Assembly: GCA_037190665.1 (NCBI GenBank)
Contig: JBBCJT010000088.1
Coordinates: 1-10,453 of the forward strand
DNA from: JBBCJT01 sp037190665
GTDB lineage: Bacteria; Pseudomonadota; Alphaproteobacteria; Acetobacterales; Acetobacteraceae
Length of the DNA stretch: 10,453 nucleotides
Direction: 5' to 3'
In this document: positions 1 to 8,127 of the stretch, piece by piece
Layout of the letters: each line of letters opens with the position of its first letter
How positions within the stretch are numbered: the first letter of the stretch is position 1
Notes under the pieces: model-generated
The model's input: only the letters and a program-made list of their open reading frames with translations
Told to the model about the DNA's origin: nothing
Database searches by the model: none
Made by a program: the position numbers and the translations under genes

Positions 1-1
1 G

Positions 2-436
2 CAGGTGGTGCTCTGCGGCGGCCTCGTGGAGCTGATCAAGGCCGGCTACGAGACGCTGGTCGAGGCGGGCTACGCGCCGGAGATGGCGTATTTCGAGTGC
101 CTGCACGAGGTGAAGCTGATCGTGGACCTGATCTACGAGGGCGGCATCGCCAACATGAACTACTCGATCAGCAACACCGCCGAGTACGGTGAGTACGTCA
201 CCGGCCCGCGCATCATCACGCCGGAGACGAAGGCCGAGATGAAGCGCGTGCTGGCCGACATCCAGTCGGGCCGCTTCGCGCGCGACTGGATGCTGGAGAA
301 CAAGGTGAACCAGGCCTCGTTCAAGGCCACCCGCCGCAAGCTCGCCGAACACCCGATCGAGCAGATCGGCGAGAAGCTGCGCGGCATGATGCCGTGGATC
401 AAGCAGAACGCCCTGGTCGACAAGGCGAAGAACTGA
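2..436 (+). CDS. ilvC: Ketol-acid reductoisomerase, C-terminal part (5' end outside window)
   Basis: This is the 3' portion of acetohydroxyacid isomeroreductase. The enzyme converts acetolactate or acetohydroxybutyrate to the dihydroxy acid with NADPH and Mg2+, in valine, leucine and isoleucine synthesis in the cytoplasm. The reading frame is already open at the left edge and gives about 144 residues. These correspond to the all-helical C-terminal knotted domain of the short class I form. The FECLHE stretch (nt 91-108) supplies the two glutamates that match metal ligands Glu226 and Glu230 of the Pseudomonas enzyme. The serine of YSIS before NTAEYGEY fits substrate-binding Ser251. The protein ends normally in a basic tail (VDKAKN). 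The N-terminal Rossmann domain lies outside the window. A strong hairpin follows the stop at once, so this is probably the last gene of its transcription unit. Identification is very secure from the near-invariant C-terminal sequence. Confidence 0.97.
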   Translation, partial: QVVLCGGLVELIKAGYETLVEAGYAPEMAYFECLHEVKLIVDLIYEGGIANMNYSISNTAEYGEYVTGPRIITPETKAEMKRVLADIQSGRFARDWMLENKVNQASFKATRRKLAEHPIEQIGEKLRGMMPWIKQNALVDKAKN

Positions 437-443
437 GCTGACA

Positions 444-468
444 GGCCGGGGGCACGACGCCCCCGGCC
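444..468 (+). terminator. GC-rich hairpin after ilvC
   Basis: GGCCGGGGGC, a 5-nt ACGAC loop and GCCCCCGGCC form a perfect 10-bp stem that starts 7 nt after the ilvC stop codon. No T run follows, so it may act as a weak or factor-assisted terminator or as an mRNA 3'-end stabiliser. The hairpin is seen directly and the function is inferred from its position. Confidence 0.7.
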
Positions 469-490
469 GCGCTCTGTGGAGGAAACGACA

Positions 491-1354
491 ATGACCGCAC
501 CGGAACGCCTGCGCGCACTGCTCGCCGCGCCGGGCTTCGTCGTCATGCCCGCCGTCTGGGACGGGCTGAGCGCGAAGCTCGCCGCCGAAGCGGGGTTCGA
601 GACCGCCTTCCTCTCCGGCTCCTGCGTGGCCGCGAGCCGGCTGGGCGGACCGGATCTCGATCTCATCTCGTTCGCCGAGATGTTCGACTCCTTCCACATG
701 GCCCACGGCGCCGCACCGCGCACGCTGATCCTCGCCGACGGGGACCACGGCTACGGCAACGCGATGAACGTGCAGCGCACCGTGCGCGCCTATGGCCGGG
801 CCGGCGCCGCCGCGATCCTGATCGAGGACAAGATCACCCCGCGCGCCCTGACCGCCGCCGGCAAGCCGTGCCTGCCGCGCGAGGAGGCGCGGATGAAGGT
901 CCGCGCCGCCGTCGAGGCGGCGAAGGAGTCCGGCATCCTCGTGATGGCGCGCACCGACTGCCGGCCGACCCAAGGCATCGACGAGGCACTGGCGCGGATC
1001 GAGATGTTCACCGCCGAGGGCGCGGACATCCTGTTCCTCGATTCCCCCGCGGACGACGACGAGATCCGCCGCGGCGCCGCGGCCGCCGGCGGCCGTCCGT
1101 CCTTCATCGTGCTGTCGCCCGGCGCCCCGCGCGCCACGCCCGCCCGCGGCAAGGCCGCCGCGCTGGGGATGAAGATCGGCACCTACCCGACCGCGCTGCT
1201 CTCGCCTGCCGTCGCCGGGCTCAAGGCGGGCCTTGCCGCGCTCGCCGAGGGCGAGGCGGAGGCCGCCGGGGCGCTGGCGCCGGCCGAATTGCGCGCTACG
1301 CTCGGCTACGATGCGTACGATCAGGCCGCGCGGTCGTTCATCGCCCGGGCCTGA
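491..1354 (+). CDS. Isocitrate lyase/phosphoenolpyruvate mutase superfamily protein
   Basis: This 287-residue cytoplasmic enzyme belongs to the ICL/PEPM superfamily, a Mg2+-dependent TIM-barrel family that makes or breaks C-C or P-C bonds in 2-oxo acid substrates. Seen in the sequence: a start region of PxVWDGLSA type (res 20-28); SGSCVAAS (42-49), like the active-site SGxxVA loop; DGDHGYG (83-89) with the Asp pair expected to hold Mg2+; IEDK (111-114); and MARTD (152-156). The loop after IEDK lacks the KKCGH motif that carries the catalytic cysteine of isocitrate and methylisocitrate lyases. The protein is therefore unlikely to be PrpB or AceA. It is closer to the oxaloacetate decarboxylase, carboxyphosphonoenolpyruvate mutase or dimethylmalate lyase-like members. 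The ATG at 491 is chosen because GGAGGAA lies at 478-484. An upstream in-frame alternative at 476 would overlap that ribosome site. The exact reaction cannot be assigned. No neighbour is an obvious pathway partner. Confidence 0.88.
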   Translation: MTAPERLRALLAAPGFVVMPAVWDGLSAKLAAEAGFETAFLSGSCVAASRLGGPDLDLISFAEMFDSFHMAHGAAPRTLILADGDHGYGNAMNVQRTVRAYGRAGAAAILIEDKITPRALTAAGKPCLPREEARMKVRAAVEAAKESGILVMARTDCRPTQGIDEALARIEMFTAEGADILFLDSPADDDEIRRGAAAAGGRPSFIVLSPGAPRATPARGKAAALGMKIGTYPTALLSPAVAGLKAGLAALAEGEAEAAGALAPAELRATLGYDAYDQAARSFIARA

Positions 1355-1364
1355 GCTGTTTGAG

Positions 1365-1379
1365 GCCGCTCAATGCGGC
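1365..1379 (+). other. Small hairpin in the leader of the CBS gene
   Basis: GCCGC, loop TCAAT and GCGGC form a 5-bp stem about 10 nt after the preceding stop codon, in the 72-nt gap before the CBS-domain gene. It could be a weak terminator or a chance GC-rich pairing. No T run follows. Only the pairing itself is certain. Confidence 0.3.
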
Positions 1380-1426
1380 AGCGTCCCGCCGGGGGGCAGA
1401 ATGTTCCGCGGCTGAGAGGAGGCGAC

Positions 1427-1849
1427 ATGACCGAACGTCCGATGAGCGAATTGGTCCGCGACCAGAAGCCGTTGGCGATGGGGCCGGAGGCGAGCGTTGC
1501 AGAGGCCTGCCACGCCATGCACCAGCGCCGCGTCGGCGCGGTGCTGGTGGTGGAGGAGGGCGACCGCCTGGTCGGCATCTTCACCGGGCGCGACGCGGTG
1601 CGCTGCCTCGCCGATGGTTGCGATGCGAAGCACACCAAGCTGAGCAAGGTGATGACCCACGGCCCCGTCGTCCTGTCGCCGGACAAGGGGGCGATGGATG
1701 CGCTGCGGCTGCTGCACGACGCGGGCTTCCGGCATCTGCCGGTCGTGCGTGACGGCAAGGTCGTCGGCATCGTCTCGCGCTACGACTTCCGCGCGCGCGA
1801 GCATGCCCGCTACGACGACGAGAGCAGCTACTTCGAGGTCATCCGCTAG
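1427..1849 (+). CDS. Two-CBS-domain protein
   Basis: This small protein of 140 residues is built almost entirely of a tandem CBS pair (Bateman module). CBS1 spans about residues 6-66 and ends in VGIFTGRDAV. CBS2 spans about 73-125 with HLPVV and VVGIVSRYDF. Stand-alone CBS pairs usually bind adenine nucleotides or similar ligands and act as sensors or dimeric regulators of a partner. No catalytic domain is fused here and no signal peptide is present, so it is cytoplasmic. The ATG at 1427 is preceded by an excellent ribosome site, GAGAGGAGG (1414-1422), about 4 nt away. This beats the upstream in-frame start at 1373, whose extra 18 residues look unstructured. It lies 72 nt downstream of the ICL-like gene on the same strand and may be co-transcribed. 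The C-terminal acidic/aromatic tail (YDDESSYFEVIR) follows the module. The ligand and partner are unknown. Confidence 0.9.
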   Translation: MTERPMSELVRDQKPLAMGPEASVAEACHAMHQRRVGAVLVVEEGDRLVGIFTGRDAVRCLADGCDAKHTKLSKVMTHGPVVLSPDKGAMDALRLLHDAGFRHLPVVRDGKVVGIVSRYDFRAREHARYDDESSYFEVIR

Positions 1850-1856
1850 CGGAGAA

Positions 1857-1877
1857 GGGAGGGGCATCGCCCCTCCC
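1857..1877. terminator. Hairpin between convergent genes
   Basis: GGGAGGGGC, loop ATC and GCCCCTCCC form a perfect 9-bp stem in the 43-nt gap between the CBS gene (plus) and moaB (minus). Its position suits a bidirectional terminator. On the minus strand it is followed by the pyrimidine-rich TTCTCC; on the plus strand there is no T run. Confidence 0.7.
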
Positions 1878-1892
1878 GGCGCGGCACGCCGC

Positions 1893-2435
1893 TCAGGCGG
1901 CCGGCTTCAGGTGTTCCTGCAGGCGGGGCATGAGTTCGACGAGATTGCAGGGCTTGTGCCGTGCGTCGAGCTGGAAGCGCAGGATATCGTCCCACGCATC
2001 CTTCACCGCCCCGGTGCTGCCGGGCAGGGCGAACAGGTAGGTGCCCCCGGCCACGCCGCCGAGCGCGCGCGACTGCATCGTGGACGTGCCGATCTTGGCG
2101 TAGCTGAGCATGCGGAACAGCTCGCCGAACCCCTCGATCGTCTTCTCGAGCACGCGGGCGAATGCCTCGGGCGTGATATCGCGCCCGGTTATGCCGGTCC
2201 CGCCGGTGGTGATGCCGACATCGACCGCCGGATCGGCGACCCAGCCACGCAGCACCTTCTCGATCGCGTCGGGATCGTCCTTCACCACCGCCCGGGACAC
2301 GCAGCGATGGCCGGCCTGCTCGATGCGGGCGGCAAGCGTCGCGCCCGACGTGTCGGTCTCCAGCGTGCGCGTGTCGGAGACGGTGAGCACCGCGATGTTC
2401 ACCGGCACGAAGGGGAGGTTTTCGTCGATCGGCAT
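1893..2435 (-). CDS. moaB: Molybdenum cofactor biosynthesis protein B (MoaB/MogA family)
   Basis: This 180-residue cytoplasmic protein has the MoCF (MoaB/MogA) fold, which acts on molybdopterin in molybdenum cofactor synthesis. Family members adenylylate molybdopterin, although the role of MoaB itself varies between species. Seen: VNIAVLTVSDTR (res 12-23), the TTGGTG loop (76-81) with downstream GRDITPE (84-90), and LPGSTGAVKDAWD (137-149). These are the binding-site motifs of the family. The length matches MoaB. The ATG at 2435 is chosen because homology begins there; an upstream in-frame start would run deep into the preceding gene. No clear Shine-Dalgarno is visible. The start lies only 2 nt after the stop of the lytic transglycosylase gene (TGACCATG on the minus strand), so translation is probably coupled to that gene. 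Its 3' end faces the convergent hairpin at 1857-1877. Confidence 0.93.
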   Translation of the reverse strand: MPIDENLPFVPVNIAVLTVSDTRTLETDTSGATLAARIEQAGHRCVSRAVVKDDPDAIEKVLRGWVADPAVDVGITTGGTGITGRDITPEAFARVLEKTIEGFGELFRMLSYAKIGTSTMQSRALGGVAGGTYLFALPGSTGAVKDAWDDILRFQLDARHKPCNLVELMPRLQEHLKPAA

Positions 2436-2437
2436 GG

Positions 2438-4264
2438 TCAGTTGATCGTTCGGTTTGAAACGGTACGAACCGGCGCGGGCGTGTCGCCGGTGGTGCGGAA
2501 GCGCGGGAAGGCGCCGGCGGCCAGCTCGTCCAGCGACGGCGAGGGCAGCCGAAGCCGCGACGCGTAGATCCACGTATAGGTCAGCACGCGCGGAACGAAG
2601 CCGCGGGTTTCGTCGTTCGGGATCGCCTCGATGAACAGCAGCGGATCATCCTTGTGCGTGATCGTGCTGCTCCAGCGCGACAGATTGCCCGGCCCGCCAT
2701 TGTAGGCAGCGAGCACGCGCAGCAGGTTCGGTCCCACGTCCTGGTGCTGCGCGAGATAGGCGACGTAACGCTGGCCGATCTCGAGATTGAATTCGGGGTC
2801 GTGCAGCCGGTTGCGCCCGCTGCCGGACAGGGAGGGATCGCTGGCGACGTAGCTCGCGGTCACCGGCATGATCTGCATCAGCCCGCGCGCGCCGGCGGGC
2901 GAGACGGCCTTCGGGTCGAAGTTCGATTCCAGCCGTGCCAGCGCGTAGACCAGCGCGGGGTCGATGCGGAAACCGTCCCGCGGCTTCAACACCGGCACCG
3001 GGAAGCGGGCGAAGTCGCGCGAGCGGCCATCGGCGGTCTGCACCAGCGTGGCGAGCCGCGCGGCGAGGTCCGAAAGGCCCGCATTCGCCGCGACGATCAG
3101 CATCGCCCGGCCGAGCGCGGGGTTGCCCGCGACGTTCGGCCACAGCCGGCGCAGTTCGCGCTCGGCGATGTCGGTGCGGCCGATCTGGATCGCAGCCAGC
3201 GCGCGCAGCCCCTGTGCCGTCTCGGCGAGAGCGGCGGCATCGGCCTCGCCCAGCAGCTCCCGCTCCCACGCGAAGCGCGGCGGCAGGCCGAGGGCGCGGC
3301 GGGCGAGCAGGCCGTAGAAGGTGCGCGGCTCCTGCGCCGCCTGCATCAGCCACGGCACGTAGCCCTGCGGGTTGCGGGTCCGCAAATGCGCACGCGCGGC
3401 CCAGAAGGCGGCGGCGGCGCGTTGCGCGGCGGGCGCGGACCCGCTGCGGGCCGCCTGCTCGAACAGCGGGCGTGCGAGGTCGGGCCGCTCCATGCGCCAG
3501 GCGGCAAGCCCGGCGTAGAAGGCGGCCATGTGGGCATCGGGGCCGTGGCGGCGCGCTGCCTCCGCACCGACGCGCTCCGCGTCCGTGTCGCGGTTGGCGA
3601 TGAACAGCGTCTGGGTCAGGTCGCCCTTCAGCGCCGCCGCATAGGCGGCGGACGCGCGCGCCCGCTCGATCGCGCGCAGCCCGGCCGCGCTGTTGCCGTC
3701 CCGCCCGTGGTCGCGGACGGTGCGGTCCAGCGCCGGATTGCGGCGCAGGCTGCGGATGGCGGTCTCGATCTCCTCCGGCTCGTCCTCGGGCGGGCCGGCG
3801 GCGAGCATCGCGTCGGACGGGGCCTGCGGCAGTGCCGTGCCGCGCGGGGCGCGCTGCTGCAGGATGCGATAGAGCTGGGGTGCCTGCGGATGGTCGGCAT
3901 AGCGCTCCAGCCAGGCCTGCAACTCGGTCGGCTGGGCGCGGTGATAGCGACCCAGATAGCGCTCGGCGAGGATATGGCCAGTCAGCGTCTGGTCGGTGAG
4001 CAGCGCCTGTTCCGCCTCGGCTTCGGCCAGCTTGCCGCGCGCCTGCAGATCGAACACGCGCTTGATGCGCAACGCCTCGGAAGGCGCCAACGGTCTTGGC
4101 AGGCTGTTCGCCCCTCTTGCCCCCATACGGGGCACGGCCAGCGCGGAATCTTCCCCGAGCTGCGCCTGGGCGTCGTGGTGGGCCGTGACCGCCAGCAACG
4201 CGGCCCCGGCCACAAGGGCGCGAAACCGTGTCAGGCGGGCCGGTGTGTGTCCGGTCCCCGACAT
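2438..4264 (-). CDS. slt: Soluble lytic murein transglycosylase, secreted
   Basis: This 608-residue periplasmic enzyme cleaves the MurNAc-GlcNAc bond of peptidoglycan with formation of 1,6-anhydromuramic acid. With the ATG at 4264, the N-terminus has a basic stretch and then a hydrophobic core (ALVAGAALLAVTA, about res 16-28) ending in AQAQ near residue 35, which reads as a Sec signal peptide. Residues about 60-420 are Ala/Arg/Leu-rich helical repeats, like the superhelical U-domain of Slt70. The catalytic SLT domain (about 430-590) contains ALARLESNFDP with the likely catalytic Glu446, AGARGLMQIMP (457-467), AAYNGGPGN (519-527) and ETRGFVPRVL (552-561), which are the standard GH23 family-1 motifs. 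A longer version from a TTG at 4321 would place 19 unlikely residues before the signal peptide. No strong ribosome site is visible at either start. The gene follows the glycosylase gene after 80 nt and is nearly fused to moaB. Confidence 0.93.
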   Translation of the reverse strand: MSGTGHTPARLTRFRALVAGAALLAVTAHHDAQAQLGEDSALAVPRMGARGANSLPRPLAPSEALRIKRVFDLQARGKLAEAEAEQALLTDQTLTGHILAERYLGRYHRAQPTELQAWLERYADHPQAPQLYRILQQRAPRGTALPQAPSDAMLAAGPPEDEPEEIETAIRSLRRNPALDRTVRDHGRDGNSAAGLRAIERARASAAYAAALKGDLTQTLFIANRDTDAERVGAEAARRHGPDAHMAAFYAGLAAWRMERPDLARPLFEQAARSGSAPAAQRAAAAFWAARAHLRTRNPQGYVPWLMQAAQEPRTFYGLLARRALGLPPRFAWERELLGEADAAALAETAQGLRALAAIQIGRTDIAERELRRLWPNVAGNPALGRAMLIVAANAGLSDLAARLATLVQTADGRSRDFARFPVPVLKPRDGFRIDPALVYALARLESNFDPKAVSPAGARGLMQIMPVTASYVASDPSLSGSGRNRLHDPEFNLEIGQRYVAYLAQHQDVGPNLLRVLAAYNGGPGNLSRWSSTITHKDDPLLFIEAIPNDETRGFVPRVLTYTWIYASRLRLPSPSLDELAAGAFPRFRTTGDTPAPVRTVSNRTIN

Positions 4265-4291
4265 GGGCGGCGGGGCTACACGACACTTGCT

Positions 4292-4312
4292 GGGTTGAGC
4301 AACCCTTAAGGG
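4292..4312. repeat. Overlapping palindromes upstream of slt
   Basis: GGGTTG AG CAACCC (4292-4305) is a 6-bp inverted repeat with a 2-nt centre. It shares CCC with CCCTTAAGGG (4303-4312), a perfect 10-bp palindrome. They lie in the 80-nt gap between the end of the glycosylase gene and the start of slt, 28-48 nt upstream of the slt start codon. The site could be an operator, or alternative hairpins of a leader or terminator. A further CGCC/GGCG pair (4316-4330, 7-nt loop) lies just beyond. Only the symmetry is directly seen. Confidence 0.45.
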
Positions 4313-4344
4313 ACTCGCCAAGACTAGGCGTAGATACCTAAATG

Positions 4345-5178
4345 CTATCCATCAACGGCTTGTGAGGGTGGGTTGCCACCGAATTCAAACCCATCCTCTG
4401 CCAGTGTGCGCCGCAGCAACAGGAGGTCTGACCACGCCAGGCGCTTCGCGGCGGATGTCCGGAGCAGATACGCGGGATGCAGCATTGCGAGCGCCGGAAG
4501 CGGGGCATCCATGCCGGGAACGGGAACCTCGTACCATTTTCCACGCGCCCGCGTGATGCCTTCGCGGGAACCGGTGAGGGTGGCGAACGGAGTCTTGCCC
4601 AGCAGCACCAGCCGCTTTGGGCGTGCCAATGCGATGTGGCGGCGCAGGAAGGGCAGGGACAGCATCACCAGCCGGTCGTCCGGCGTCTGGTTGCCGAGCG
4701 GACGCCAGTTGACGACGTTGGTGATGACGTACCGGCTGCGATCGAGGCCGATCGAGGCGAGCATCCGGTCCAGCAACTGGCCGGACCGGCCGACGAAAGG
4801 CTTGCCCTGCCGGTCCTCCTCGTCGCCCGGACCCTCGCCGATCATCATCAGCCCGGTGCCGTAGGTGCCGTCGCTGAACACCATGTTCATGGCGGTGTCG
4901 CGCTGCGCGATGCCGTCGAAGGCGACGATCGCCGCGCGCAGTTCCTCCAGCGTGTTCGCGGCCATGGCAGCCTCCTCCGCGCGGGCGAGGACGGGGGGCG
5001 TGCCCGGGGCGGCAGCAGCGGCGGCGGGGGAGATGATCGCGGGCGCGGCCGGAGGCTGTGCGGCAGGCGCCGGAGACGGCAGGGGCGGGGCAATGCGCGT
5101 GTGGTCGCGCGCTTCCGTTTCGATCGCCTCGTCGGCACCCCAGGCGATCTGCATCCGCAGCAGGGCCAGATCGTTCAT
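4345..5178 (-). CDS. Uracil-DNA glycosylase, family 4 type, without cysteines
   Basis: This 277-residue DNA repair protein is predicted to remove uracil from DNA at the start of base excision repair. The C-terminal two thirds show family-4 motifs: GEGPGDEEDRQGKPFVGRSGQLL (res 114-136; motif 1 is the GEGPGDEED part), NVVNWRPLGN (154-163) and HPAYLLR (234-240). Residues about 29-63 are a Pro/Ala-rich, probably flexible linker that follows a short N-terminal segment (MNDLALLRMQIAWGADEA), so the catalytic domain begins near 75. Classical family-4 enzymes hold a 4Fe-4S cluster with four cysteines. Here the matching places read FDGIAQ, NWRP and LSLPF, and the whole protein contains no cysteine. The ATG at 5178 is supported by AGGAG 7 nt upstream (5186-5190). 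It is divergent from the ETF-QO gene. Family assignment is confident. Retention of full activity is not proven by sequence. Confidence 0.9.
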   Translation of the reverse strand: MNDLALLRMQIAWGADEAIETEARDHTRIAPPLPSPAPAAQPPAAPAIISPAAAAAAPGTPPVLARAEEAAMAANTLEELRAAIVAFDGIAQRDTAMNMVFSDGTYGTGLMMIGEGPGDEEDRQGKPFVGRSGQLLDRMLASIGLDRSRYVITNVVNWRPLGNQTPDDRLVMLSLPFLRRHIALARPKRLVLLGKTPFATLTGSREGITRARGKWYEVPVPGMDAPLPALAMLHPAYLLRTSAAKRLAWSDLLLLRRTLAEDGFEFGGNPPSQAVDG

Positions 5179-5204
5179 CCGGCGACTCCTGCGCGTGCGC
5201 GGCG

Positions 5205-5216
5205 GCTTGCGCAAGC
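5205..5216. promoter_or_regulatory. 12-bp perfect palindrome between divergent genes
   Basis: GCTTGCGCAAGC lies in the 84-bp gap between the divergently read glycosylase and ETF-QO genes. It could be a dimer-binding operator. The TTGCGC inside it (5208-5213) could also serve as a poor -35 box, with TATGAC (5229-5234) as -10 at a short 15-nt spacing toward ETF-QO. The palindrome is seen; promoter or operator function is a guess. Confidence 0.35.
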
Positions 5217-5262
5217 GTCCGGCGTGCGTATGACGGGGGCGGGAAGCGGCAGGGTCAACGGC

Positions 5263-6888
<1,626 letters not shown>

Positions 6889-6895
6889 CGCCGCG

Positions 6896-6908
6896 GCCGG
6901 AAGCCGGC
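6896..6908 (+). other. Short hairpin between ETF-QO and the M24 gene
   Basis: GCCGG, loop AAG and CCGGC form a 5-bp stem just after the ETF-QO stop, within the 31-nt gap. It covers the place where a ribosome site for the next gene would be expected. It may be chance in such GC-rich DNA. Confidence 0.25.
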
Positions 6909-6919
6909 GATGATGCGGC

Positions 6920-8095
6920 ATGCATGACCGCTTCGCCGGCCCCGCCGCACCATCCCCCGTCCATGTCACCGTCGATGAACTCCGCCGCCGTATCGACGCC
7001 ACGCGCGCCGTGCTCGTGCGCGAGAAGCTCGATGCGCTGCTGATCTTCGGGCCGGAAAGCCATTACTGGCTCACCGGCCTGGACACCGGCGGCTACGTGT
7101 TCTTCCAGTGCGGCATCCTGCCGGCGGACGGGCGCGCGCCGATCCTGCTGACGCGCCGGCCCGATCTGGCGCAGGCGCGCGATACCTCGCTCTATGGCGA
7201 TATCCGCATCTGGTACAACGCGCCGGACGCCGATCCGGCCGGCGAACTCGCGGCGATCCTCGACGAATACGGCCTCGCGCGCGGGCGGCTCGGCGTCGAG
7301 CTGGATACCTACGGGCTGACGGCGGCGAACCACCTCGCGGTGACGCGGGCACTGCCGGACGCGACGCTGCTGGACGGCTCCTCCGTCATCCGCGGTCAGC
7401 GCCTCGTGAAGTCGGAGTCCGAGATCGCGGTGATCCGCCGCGCCGCTGCGCTCGCCGACGCCTCCATCGCCGCCGCGCGCGCCGCGCTGCGCCCGGGCGT
7501 ACCGGACTCGGTGCTGACGGCCGCGGCCCTCACCGCCATCCTCGAAGGCGGGGGCGACATGCCGCCGGCGGGACCGCTGTGCAATTCCGGCCGCCGCGCC
7601 GTCTACGGCCGTGGCGTCGGGGGACCACGCACGCTGGAGGCGCAGGACCAGGTGGTGATCGAACTCGCCGCTACCGTTCACCGCTACAACGTGTGCATCG
7701 AGCGCACGCTGATCCTCGGCGAGATGCCAGCGGCGCAGAAGCGCATGGCGGAGGCGGTGGAAGCCACGATGGCGGCGATCATCGGCGCCTGCCGTCCCGG
7801 CGCGCCGGTGGGCGCGATGGACGAGGCGCATCGCGCGACGCTGGATGCGCGCGGCTTCGGCCGTGCCCGCTTCTCCGCCTGCGGCTACTCGCTGGGCGCA
7901 ACTTTCCGCCCGTCCTGGATGGACGTCCCGCCGATGATCTTCAGCGGCAACAGCCAGCCCCTGCTGCCGGGGATGATCCTGTTCCCGCACGTGATGCTGG
8001 GCGACATGGAGAGCGGCTGCGCCTTCGGCTCGGGCGATACGATCCTGGTCACCGATACCGGGGCCGAGGTGCTGACGCGCTCGCCCTTCCTGTGA
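6920..8095 (+). CDS. Creatinase/M24-family hydrolase lacking the usual metal ligands
   Basis: This 391-residue cytoplasmic protein has the two-domain layout of creatinase/prolidase proteins. An N-terminal creatinase-N domain spans about res 15-160 (LDALLIFGPESHYWLTG; RGQRLVKSESEIAVIRRAA marks the junction), and a C-terminal pita-bread domain spans about 165-385. In metal-dependent M24 peptidases, two Asp, one His and two Glu bind the metals. Here the equivalent stretches read VVIELAA (Glu248), YNVCIERT (Cys259), ACGYSLG (Tyr323), LLPGMILFPH and GSGDTILVT, so the canonical set is not evident. This resembles the metal-independent creatinase and ectoine hydrolase (DoeA/EutD) branch, which hydrolyses amidino or cyclic amidine compounds, more than Xaa-Pro aminopeptidases. 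Many such proteins are loosely annotated as Xaa-Pro peptidases. The ATG at 6920 is the first in-frame start; the only SD-like GGAAG is about 16 nt upstream. A binding-protein gene follows after 32 nt. Confidence 0.85.
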   Translation: MHDRFAGPAAPSPVHVTVDELRRRIDATRAVLVREKLDALLIFGPESHYWLTGLDTGGYVFFQCGILPADGRAPILLTRRPDLAQARDTSLYGDIRIWYNAPDADPAGELAAILDEYGLARGRLGVELDTYGLTAANHLAVTRALPDATLLDGSSVIRGQRLVKSESEIAVIRRAAALADASIAAARAALRPGVPDSVLTAAALTAILEGGGDMPPAGPLCNSGRRAVYGRGVGGPRTLEAQDQVVIELAATVHRYNVCIERTLILGEMPAAQKRMAEAVEATMAAIIGACRPGAPVGAMDEAHRATLDARGFGRARFSACGYSLGATFRPSWMDVPPMIFSGNSQPLLPGMILFPHVMLGDMESGCAFGSGDTILVTDTGAEVLTRSPFL

Positions 8096-8127
8096 CAGGC
8101 TGAGGCGGGACCAGCGGAGAAACCGGG

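Noticed and set aside
868..1752. 294-codon plus-strand frame spanning the ICL-like and CBS genes
   Set aside because: It is low-complexity Arg/Gly translation in the wrong frame of two clear genes, and does not indicate a fusion.
2436..2573. N-terminal extension of moaB by 46 residues
   Set aside because: The extension is the slt coding region read in another frame. MoaB homology begins at the ATG at 2435.
2654..4309. Long plus-strand open frame opposite slt
   Set aside because: It is Arg/Gly/Ala-rich without recognisable domains, and slt on the other strand has a signal peptide and catalytic motifs. It is a composition artefact.
4329..4358. Possible promoter for slt (TTGATG with TATCTA on the minus strand)
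   Set aside because: The spacing between the boxes is only about 13 nt and the first box overlaps the end of the glycosylase gene, so it is not convincing.
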